DNA of 5,175 bases from NCBI RefSeq assembly GCF_000429665.1, contig NZ_AUCH01000035.1, positions 1-5,175 of the forward strand, in the 5' to 3' direction. Source of the stretch: Azovibrio restrictus DSM 23866 (GTDB lineage Bacteria > Pseudomonadota > Gammaproteobacteria > Burkholderiales > Rhodocyclaceae). Below, piece after piece: positions 1-5,175 of the stretch (within the stretch, counting starts at the first letter, position 1; each line of letters opens with the position of its first letter). The notes below the pieces were generated by a model. The model did not search any database and had not been told where the DNA came from. It saw only the letters and a program-made list of their open reading frames with translations. A program made the position numbers and the translations under genes.

Positions 1-1
1 C

Positions 2-1612
2 AACCTGCCCGGCAACCGCAAGCTCGCCGCCCTCAAGAGCAAGATGTACAAGGGCAACGGCGCCAACGAACTGCTCTGGGACGACACCACCGGCGAACAG
101 CGCATCCGGGTCGCCTCCGACCATGCCGCCACGGCCCTGAACCAGGGCTACCTGGTGCATCCCCGGGTAGGCGGCAACGGCGAGCCCCGGGGCGAAGGCT
201 TCGAACTGCGTACCGACCACTACGGCGCCCTGCGGGCCGCCAAAGGCCTGCTGATCAGCACCGATCCCCGGGAAAACGCCAAGAGCACGCACCTGGACTC
301 CCGGGAACTGACCACCCAGATGCAGGGGGCCCTGGAAATGAGCCAGGCCCTTACCGAAGTGGCCGAAGGACACACGGCCGAAGCCCTGGCCGTCAATGCC
401 GAGACCCGGAAGCTGCTGGAAGCAGCGCGCCGGACCTACAGCCAGTCGGGCGGCACCGGCGTCCAGGCCCAGGTGCCCGGCTATGCCGAACCGATCCTGG
501 CCCTGTCGAGCCCGGCGGGCCTGGTCTGCAGCACCCCGAAGACGGGGCAGCTGGTGGCCGGGGAACACCTGCACCTGAGCAGCCAGCAGGACACCAACCT
601 GGCCATCGGGCGGAAGTTCGCCATGGCGGTGAAGAAGGCCTGGAGCGTGTTCGTGGATGAACTGGAGATCAAGCTCTTCGCCGGCAAGGGCAAGGTGCTG
701 ATCCAGGCCCACGACAACAACATCGAAGCCACGGCCAAGCGGGACTTCAAGATCGCCTCGGTGGCCGGGAACATCGAAATCTCCACCCCCAACGCCCTGA
801 CCCTCACCGGCGGCGGCTGCCAGATCCGCCTGGCCGCCGGCACCATCGACATCAAGGCCCCGGGACCCGTGAATATCCACGGCCATGTGAAAACCCTCAC
901 CGGACCCGCCGGCGCCAGTTTTGCCGGCCAGCTGCCCCAGATGCCCATGCAGCCCGGCGACGTCCAGCTGCGCCATTTCTACGAAACCGAGGAAACCCCG
1001 GTGGCCGGCGCCCCCTACAAGGCCATCCTGGCGGACGGCTCGATCCGCACCGGAGTCCTGGACGGGGCCGGCAAGGCGCTGCTATCGGGGGTTCCCAAGG
1101 GCGCCCTGCAGGTGTTCTACGACGTGGATCCCCGCCCCTTCCAGGAACAGGAGGGCTGGTACCGGGTCAAGGAAGAAACCGGCCACCTGGCCACGGAAAT
1201 GATGCAGAAGCTCCAGGCCAGCGCCGCCGGCATCGACCTGGGGCAGCTGCAGCAGGCCCTGGGCCAGTTGCCCGGCCTGGACCCAAAGCTGCTGCCCCAG
1301 GCCCTGGGGTCCCTGGCACTGCCCCAGTTGCAGCAACTGCAACAGACCCTGGGCGCCGCCGCCGGTCTCGATGCCGGCCAGCTGCAACAGGCCCTGGCCG
1401 GCCTGGGGCTGCCCCTGGCCCTGCCACAACTGCCACAAACCAGCCTGGGCCTGCCCACCATGCCCACCATGCCCACCATGCCCGGGATGCCATCAATGCC
1501 AGGGCTGCCGACCCAGTTGCCCGGGCCCCTCTCGCAATTGCCCCTGCCCGCCGCCAAAAGCCCCGGCCTGAGCGCCACAACACCCGGCATCAAGCCCCCC
1601 ACCACCTTCTGA
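2..1612 (+). CDS. vgrG: VgrG T6SS spike protein, C-terminal part (5' end outside window)
   Basis: VgrG forms the trimeric spike at the tip of the type VI secretion tube and carries effectors. The frame is already open at the left edge (first full codon at 2), so the ATG at 44 is internal; it falls in a VgrG-typical stretch around ELLWDD, where the OB fold meets the needle. Domains, numbered from the first codon here: end of OB fold and needle with RGEGFELRTDHYGALRA (about 1-85); a helical, probably coiled-coil stretch (about 95-145); the DUF2345 beta-helix blade (about 163-310), with KVLIQAHDNNIEATAKRDFK; a transthyretin-like domain (about 320-380) with Y-x8-GAPYKAILADG and GVLDGAGKALLSG; then a tail of roughly 140 residues rich in Leu, Gln, Pro and Met. 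TTR domains in some VgrGs bind cargo effectors (shown for Tle1 in enteroaggregative E. coli). The repetitive tail is not a usual VgrG part. Glu codons are about 22 GAA to 5 GAG by hand count. The gene ends 12 bases before the Rhs gene, in the same frame. The family call is secure; the role of the tail is inferred. Confidence 0.95.
   Translation, partial: NLPGNRKLAALKSKMYKGNGANELLWDDTTGEQRIRVASDHAATALNQGYLVHPRVGGNGEPRGEGFELRTDHYGALRAAKGLLISTDPRENAKSTHLDSRELTTQMQGALEMSQALTEVAEGHTAEALAVNAETRKLLEAARRTYSQSGGTGVQAQVPGYAEPILALSSPAGLVCSTPKTGQLVAGEHLHLSSQQDTNLAIGRKFAMAVKKAWSVFVDELEIKLFAGKGKVLIQAHDNNIEATAKRDFKIASVAGNIEISTPNALTLTGGGCQIRLAAGTIDIKAPGPVNIHGHVKTLTGPAGASFAGQLPQMPMQPGDVQLRHFYETEETPVAGAPYKAILADGSIRTGVLDGAGKALLSGVPKGALQVFYDVDPRPFQEQEGWYRVKEETGHLATEMMQKLQASAAGIDLGQLQQALGQLPGLDPKLLPQALGSLALPQLQQLQQTLGAAAGLDAGQLQQALAGLGLPLALPQLPQTSLGLPTMPTMPTMPGMPSMPGLPTQLPGPLSQLPLPAAKSPGLSATTPGIKPPTTF
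1226..1405 (+). repeat. Four tandem 45-bp units encoding a Leu/Gln-rich 15-residue repeat in the VgrG tail
   Basis: Four consecutive in-frame units of 15 codons read AGIDLGQLQQALGQL, PGLDPKLLPQALGSL, ALPQLQQLQQTLGAA and AGLDAGQLQQALAGL. Units 1 and 4 are the most alike (1226-1270 and 1361-1405) and are also similar as DNA, around cagctgcancaggccctg. A fifth, strongly decayed unit (GLPLALPQLPQTSLG) may follow at 1406-1450. The pattern of Leu spacing and the QQAL core suggest short amphipathic helices joined by Gly/Pro turns. The array lies after the TTR domain, so it would project from the spike tip. Its function is unknown to me; docking of the neighbouring Rhs protein is one possibility. Confidence 0.8.
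1454..1498 (+). repeat. 9-bp tandem repeat encoding Pro-Thr-Met triplets
   Basis: Three perfect copies of cccaccatg (1454-1480) are followed by the variants cccgggatg and ccatcaatg, giving PTMPTMPTMPGMPSM in frame. Pro-rich triplets continue less regularly as PGL and PTQ. The unit is a multiple of three, so changes in copy number would lengthen or shorten the VgrG tail without breaking the frame. The segment is probably extended and flexible. It directly follows the 15-residue repeats near the C terminus of VgrG. Confidence 0.85.
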
Positions 1613-1627
1613 CCCGCCCTGCCCATG
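1610..1627 (+). other. vgrG-rhs junction: TGA stop, four sense codons, ATG in the same frame
   Basis: The vgrG stop TGA (1610-1612) is followed by ccc gcc ctg ccc and then the ATG of the Rhs gene (1625-1627). Both genes use the same reading frame, so one stop codon alone separates them. No AGGAGG-like ribosome binding site is present in the C-rich bases before the ATG. Translation of the second gene is therefore probably coupled to termination of the first. The base after the stop is C, a context known to favour UGA readthrough. The next in-frame ATG, at 1748, also lacks a well-placed ribosome binding site. Confidence 0.6.
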
Positions 1628-4600
1628 ACCGCCGCCACCACCCCGGAAATCCCGCCCACCCCGCACCTGATCGTCCCCACCGACGGCCTGCCCCTGGACG
1701 ACCCCGCCCGTTACGCCGGCCAGGTGGAAGAAGACGCCTACGTGGCCATGAGCACCTGGATCAAGGGCATCCTCAGCCTGGACCAACCGGACCCGGAGCT
1801 GCTGCTGCGCCCGGTGATGCCCGCCCAGCCCGGCCTGGGGCGGGCCCTGGCCGCCCATGACGTACTCCTGGACCTGGGGCGCCTGGCCTGCCATGACGAG
1901 CAGGCCGCCCAATGGGGCTACCTGCTCACCCCCAACTGGCTCACCCTGCTCATCGACATGGTCGGCTACGACCCGGAACGCGGCGGCGTCATCAAGGGCA
2001 TCAAGCCCGCCCTGGCCATGATCACCAACAAGCGGGGCGCCTACGAACTGGTGCGCCAGCACCTGATCGCCATCGGCACCGGCAAGGCCATGGATGAACT
2101 GGAAGCCATCGCCGCCGGCAAGATGGATGGCTGGCCCGGAACCTACGGAGCAGCCTTCGGGGAAATCGTCGAAGCCTACCGGCAGAAGTGCCAGACCCTG
2201 CTGCAACAGCAGCCCCAGCTGCGCCCCACCGCCAGGCTGGCAGAGCTCACGGGCAGCGATGATGCCCAGGTGATCATCGACAGGCTGTTCAACGCCACCC
2301 GGGACAAGGCCGTGGAATACCTGGGCCGGGCGGTCCAGGGGGACGAGCAGATGCTGGGGCTGAAGCCCCAGGTGCTGAAATTCCTGGCCCAGGGCAAGGT
2401 CCAGGTCGCGCCGGGCAGTCCCGAGCATGTCCCGGAAAAGCAGAAGGAAAACCAGAACAAGGAAAAATGCCGCCCTGCGGACACCAGCGCCCCCGCCGAG
2501 CATCCCCAGCCCAGTAACGAGCAGATCGCCTACCAGAGCAACCGGCTCCTGGGCAGCCTGGCCGACGAGGCCGCCAAGGACTGCTGCCCCAAGAACTGCG
2601 CCGCCGAAGGCCTGCCCAATACCAGCGACAACCCCATCCACTTCAGCACGGGCCAGGAACTCCTGTACCAGCACGATTTCGGCGCCCCGGGCCTGATGCC
2701 GGTGAGCTTCACCCGCTGCTACCGTTCCTCCCACCGGGCCTATGACCAGGGCCTCCTGGGCGCCCGCTGGACCACGGCCTACACCACCGCCTTCAGCGAT
2801 CTGCCCGCCGGGCCCGGCCAGGAAGCCGCCCTGATTTACCACGACGGGAGCGGCCGCAACGTGCGCCTGCCCGCCCTGGCCGTGGGAGAAACCCACGACG
2901 CGGTACTGGAATCCTTCCAGGTCCGGCGCGATGGCCCCGGGGAATTGAGCATTCTCTACCCCTACGGCGGCCGGGACCTGTTCCAGGCCGCAACCCCGGG
3001 CCATTACCCCCTGCGCCGACGGGAAAGCGCTGCCGGCCCGGTGCTGCACCTGCTACCCGGCGACCAGGCCCGGCACCATTTCCAGGCCCTGCCCATGGCC
3101 GCTTTCCTGAATCCGGAGGCCCTGCTGGTGATCACCGACGGGGAAGCCCTGTGGCTGGAATGCCTGCCTGCCGACAGCAGCGCCCTGCTGGCCGACTCCC
3201 CTGCCGCCCGGCAGGGCATTGCCGCCCTGGATGCCGTGCACCGGGCCGACCAGCAAGCCGGCAAGGCCCATATCGCCCAGGCGGGCCAGGGCCTCGCCCC
3301 CGGGGCCTGGCAGGCGCAGCTGCGGCGCCGCATCGGCCGCATCGAACAGCTGCTGCCCGACGGCAGCCGGCATCTGCACGTGCGCTACCGTTACGCCCCC
3401 ACCCTGGACGCCCAGGGCGGCCAGCCGGTCCTGGAGCTGGTGGAACAGGAAGACGCCCTGGGTCACCGGCGCCATTACGCCTACACCCAGCTGCCCCCGG
3501 GCCCCGACCACCCCGGTGCCCGCCACCTGCTCAGCCGTTACACGGCCTACAGCCTGGACGGTCAGGGCTTCGGACAGAACCTGGAATGGCGCATCGACCC
3601 GGCCTGGGCGCCCCGGGGCAGGGATGCCGGGCATCCCCTGGCCACCCGCTGCATCCGCACCGTGGCCGATGACGGCAGCGAGGACACCCGCTTCTTTTAC
3701 CGCCCCGCCCGCTGGGAAACCGAGGTGCACACCCCCGACGGGGTCCGCCGCGTCTACCAGTACGACCGGCATCACCTGATCCTCTCCGTGCTCACCCTGC
3801 GTGACGATGACAGCCACCGTCTGGCCCAGCAGCTCTGGGACAAGCGCGGCAACCTGACGAAGCGTATCGATGCCGAGGGACGTACCACCTGCTTCCGCTA
3901 CGACGCGGCAGACAATCTGCTCGCCGTCATCGACCCCAGCGGTGCCACCACCCGCTATCGCTACGATGGCGAACGCAACCCCGTCGCCATCACCGATCCC
4001 GCCGGCCAGGTCTGGCAGCGGGAGTACGACGGGCGCCACCAGCTTCTGGCCGAAACCGACCCCGCCGGGCGCCGCAGCAGCTGGCGCTACGACGCCCGGG
4101 GCCAGCTGGTGGGCAGTACCGATGCCCGGGGCGGCAGCCGCACCATGGCTTACAACCGCAGCGGCCAGCTGCTGGCTTACACCGATTGTTCCGGCCACAC
4201 TACCCGCTACAGCTACGACCGCCTGGGCCGCCCCCTGGGCAGCACCGATCCCGCCGGTCAGACCACCCACGTGGTGACCGACCGCCTGGGCCGCATCATT
4301 TCCCTGCAGCAGCCCGACGGCAGCCGCAGCACCTGGCAATACGATGCCCAGGGCCGCCTGGCCGGCTTTACCGACCCCCTCGGCCGCAGCGCCCGCCAGA
4401 CCTACAACGGCCAGGGGCTGCCCCAGACGCTGACGGACCCCCTGGGGCAGACCCTCACCTTCCATTACAACAGCGCCCTCCAGCTCGTGGCCCTGGAGAA
4501 TCAGAACGGCGAGCGCACCACCTTCCGTTACGACACCGAGGGCCGCCTGCGCGAGGAAACGGCTTTTGACGGGCAGCTCACCCGCCATGCCTACAGCGAT

Positions 4601-5175
4601 TCCGGCCAGCTGCTGGAAAGCCGCCAGGGCAAGTTGCACTTTCTTTATCGGCGCGACGAGCTGGGCCGTCTGCTGCGCCGCACGGTTCAGGCCGAGGGGG
4701 AGCCCGGGCGGCTGGAGAGCACCTTCCGCTACGATGCCCTGGGCCGCCTGGTGGCGGCCGCCAATGATCAGGTCCGGCTCACTTTTGCCTATGACGCCAC
4801 CGGTCAGCTTCTGGAGGAGACCCAGTCCCTTTGCCTCAAGTCCGGCAGCACCCGCCTGGAGCGTTGTTTCACCTTGCGCCATGAGCTCAATGCCCTGGGG
4901 CAGCGCAGTGCCACCACCTTGCCCCATGGCCGCCGCCTGGACCTGCAGCGTTACGGGCCCGGCCACTGGATCGGCGCCCTCTGGAACGGCCGTCCCCTGG
5001 TGGATGTGGAGCGTGATGCCCTGCACCGGGAGCTCGTCCGTACCTGGGCCTGGCAGCCTGCGCCCGGGGCGGACGGAACGACCCCGCCGCGTCTGGAGCG
5101 CAGTTGGGACAGTCTTTCCCGTCCCGCCCGCTGGCGCCTCACCGGGCTTCAGGGGGAGACGCTTTCCGCCCGTTC
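1625..5175 (+). CDS. Rhs/YD-repeat T6SS effector protein, partial (3' end and toxin domain outside window)
   Basis: This is a polymorphic-toxin Rhs protein, open for 1183 codons with no stop before the right edge. Rhs proteins fold into a beta-barrel cage around a variable C-terminal toxin. Segments: residues about 30-258, an Ala/Leu-rich, mostly helical domain I do not recognise; about 259-303, a charged linker rich in Lys, Glu and Gln (HVPEKQKENQNKEK); CCPKNC at 320-325; about 336-410, the DUF6531-type Rhs entry domain (NPIHFSTGQELLYQHDF, then TRCYRSSHRAYDQGLLGARW); about 410-737, diverged shell; 738-989, twelve YD units in exact 21-residue register; then looser units (FRYDALGRL with Y1036, FAYDATGQL with Y1056). 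No PAAR or prePAAR motif and no transmembrane segment is evident. The conserved end of the shell and the toxin are not reached, so activity cannot be named. The ATG at 1625 is chosen because it follows the vgrG stop closely; M42 (1748) is an alternative. Glu codon use flips near residue 958. Family call secure; delivery by the adjacent VgrG is inferred from gene order. Confidence 0.93.
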   Translation, partial: MTAATTPEIPPTPHLIVPTDGLPLDDPARYAGQVEEDAYVAMSTWIKGILSLDQPDPELLLRPVMPAQPGLGRALAAHDVLLDLGRLACHDEQAAQWGYLLTPNWLTLLIDMVGYDPERGGVIKGIKPALAMITNKRGAYELVRQHLIAIGTGKAMDELEAIAAGKMDGWPGTYGAAFGEIVEAYRQKCQTLLQQQPQLRPTARLAELTGSDDAQVIIDRLFNATRDKAVEYLGRAVQGDEQMLGLKPQVLKFLAQGKVQVAPGSPEHVPEKQKENQNKEKCRPADTSAPAEHPQPSNEQIAYQSNRLLGSLADEAAKDCCPKNCAAEGLPNTSDNPIHFSTGQELLYQHDFGAPGLMPVSFTRCYRSSHRAYDQGLLGARWTTAYTTAFSDLPAGPGQEAALIYHDGSGRNVRLPALAVGETHDAVLESFQVRRDGPGELSILYPYGGRDLFQAATPGHYPLRRRESAAGPVLHLLPGDQARHHFQALPMAAFLNPEALLVITDGEALWLECLPADSSALLADSPAARQGIAALDAVHRADQQAGKAHIAQAGQGLAPGAWQAQLRRRIGRIEQLLPDGSRHLHVRYRYAPTLDAQGGQPVLELVEQEDALGHRRHYAYTQLPPGPDHPGARHLLSRYTAYSLDGQGFGQNLEWRIDPAWAPRGRDAGHPLATRCIRTVADDGSEDTRFFYRPARWETEVHTPDGVRRVYQYDRHHLILSVLTLRDDDSHRLAQQLWDKRGNLTKRIDAEGRTTCFRYDAADNLLAVIDPSGATTRYRYDGERNPVAITDPAGQVWQREYDGRHQLLAETDPAGRRSSWRYDARGQLVGSTDARGGSRTMAYNRSGQLLAYTDCSGHTTRYSYDRLGRPLGSTDPAGQTTHVVTDRLGRIISLQQPDGSRSTWQYDAQGRLAGFTDPLGRSARQTYNGQGLPQTLTDPLGQTLTFHYNSALQLVALENQNGERTTFRYDTEGRLREETAFDGQLTRHAYSDSGQLLESRQGKLHFLYRRDELGRLLRRTVQAEGEPGRLESTFRYDALGRLVAAANDQVRLTFAYDATGQLLEETQSLCLKSGSTRLERCFTLRHELNALGQRSATTLPHGRRLDLQRYGPGHWIGALWNGRPLVDVERDALHRELVRTWAWQPAPGADGTTPPRLERSWDSLSRPARWRLTGLQGETLSAR
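1709..2398 (+). other. Unrecognised N-terminal domain of the Rhs protein
   Basis: This region encodes residues about 29-258 of the Rhs protein. It is rich in Ala, Leu, Glu and Gln and reads as a chain of helices, for example GKAMDELEAIAAGKMDGW and FGEIVEAYRQKCQTLLQQQ, with aromatic-rich segments such as WGYLLTPNWLTLLIDMVGY. T6SS Rhs effectors often carry a PAAR domain here, but the Gly/His pattern of PAAR and the AARxxDxxxH prePAAR motif are absent. There is no signal peptide and no hydrophobic run long enough for a membrane helix. A role in docking to VgrG or binding an adaptor is plausible from position only; I cannot assign a family. Confidence 0.5.
2630..2855 (+). other. DUF6531-type Rhs entry domain
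   Basis: Residues about 336-410 match the conserved start of many Rhs cores: a NPIHFSTGQE turn, a DFxxPGLMPVSFTRCYRSS strand pair, and GLLGARWTTAYTT. In proteins of this family the segment marks the entry to the Rhs shell and usually follows the N-terminal delivery domain directly. It sets the boundary between the novel N-terminal module and the cage. The family name is from recognition of the motif pattern, not a search. Confidence 0.8.
3836..4591 (+). repeat. Twelve Rhs YD repeats in exact 63-bp register
   Basis: The tyrosine position of the YD motif recurs every 21 codons at residues 738 (Trp here), 759, 780, 801, 822, 843, 864, 885 (Thr here), 906, 927, 948 and 969, and the next unit begins at Y990. 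A typical unit is YD-x2-GQL-x3-TDP-x-G-x7. Every spacing in this block is exactly 63 bases, with no insertion or deletion, while the DNA of the units is diverged. Upstream, the preceding YD-like motif (YQYD) is 25 residues away; downstream, spacing drops to about 18. YD repeats build the spiralling beta-sheet wall of the Rhs cage. Confidence 0.92.

Noticed and set aside
44..46. ATG at 44 as the true start of the first gene
   Set aside because: The frame is open to the left edge and the residues before this Met (PGNRKLAALKSK) continue naturally into VgrG sequence, so it is internal.
481..948. Minus-strand open frame of 155 codons opposite the VgrG blade
   Set aside because: It is antisense to a well-conserved DUF2345 region and has no independent support such as a ribosome binding site or recognisable domain.
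1493..3049. Long minus-strand open frame of 518 codons
   Set aside because: It lies in register with the codons of the Rhs gene on the other strand, so it is open only because the sense codons CTA, TTA and TCA are rare at this GC content. Its product is Gly/Ala/Val/Gln-rich with no domain, and it crosses the vgrG-rhs junction.
3151..4569. Several + strand open frames in other phases (3151-3672, 3219-3779, 3870-4277, 4186-4569)
   Set aside because: Their products are Pro/Arg/Ala-rich low-complexity chains, typical of out-of-frame reading of GC-rich coding DNA, and they overlap the clear Rhs frame.
3836..4591. CRISPR-like array suggested by regular 63-base periodicity
   Set aside because: The period is 21 codons of a YD protein repeat; there are no identical direct repeats with unique spacers, and the frame stays open throughout.
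3053..5026. Long minus-strand open frame of 657 codons
   Set aside because: Same antisense register as the one at 1493-3049; the two are separated only by the complement of one sense CTA codon at 3050-3052. The strong YD repeats on the + strand explain the region.

Overview
The window looks like a piece of a type VI secretion system (T6SS) effector locus from a high-GC, Gram-negative proteobacterium. Codons end overwhelmingly in G or C, and the VgrG resembles those of beta- and gammaproteobacteria. A betaproteobacterium is my best guess, but no taxonomic marker is present.

Layout. Two genes lie head to tail on the + strand and fill nearly the whole window. Positions 2-1612 hold the C-terminal part of a VgrG spike protein; its N-terminal hub and most of its OB fold lie upstream. 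What is seen is the needle region, the DUF2345 blade, a transthyretin-like (TTR) domain, and an unusual Leu/Gln/Pro/Met-rich tail built from tandem 15-residue units followed by Pro-x-Met triplets. After only 12 bases, in the same reading frame, a very long Rhs-family protein begins at 1625 and runs off the right edge. At least 1183 residues of it are present: an unrecognised, mostly helical N-terminal domain, a charged linker with a CCxxxC motif, a DUF6531-type Rhs entry domain, a diverged shell segment, twelve consecutive YD units in perfect 21-residue register, and further looser YD units. The end of the Rhs shell, the variable C-terminal toxin and any immunity gene lie beyond the window.

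How they work together. In known T6SSs the VgrG trimer tips the tail tube and carries effectors, and Rhs proteins form a cage around a C-terminal toxin. Many T6SS Rhs effectors sit on VgrG through their own PAAR domain. No PAAR or prePAAR motif is visible here, so this Rhs may be loaded through its novel N-terminal domain onto the TTR domain and repeat tail of the neighbouring VgrG. That is an inference from domain content and gene order. There is no untranslated stretch long enough for a promoter or terminator inside the window, and I saw no RNA gene, CRISPR array, insertion sequence or attachment site.
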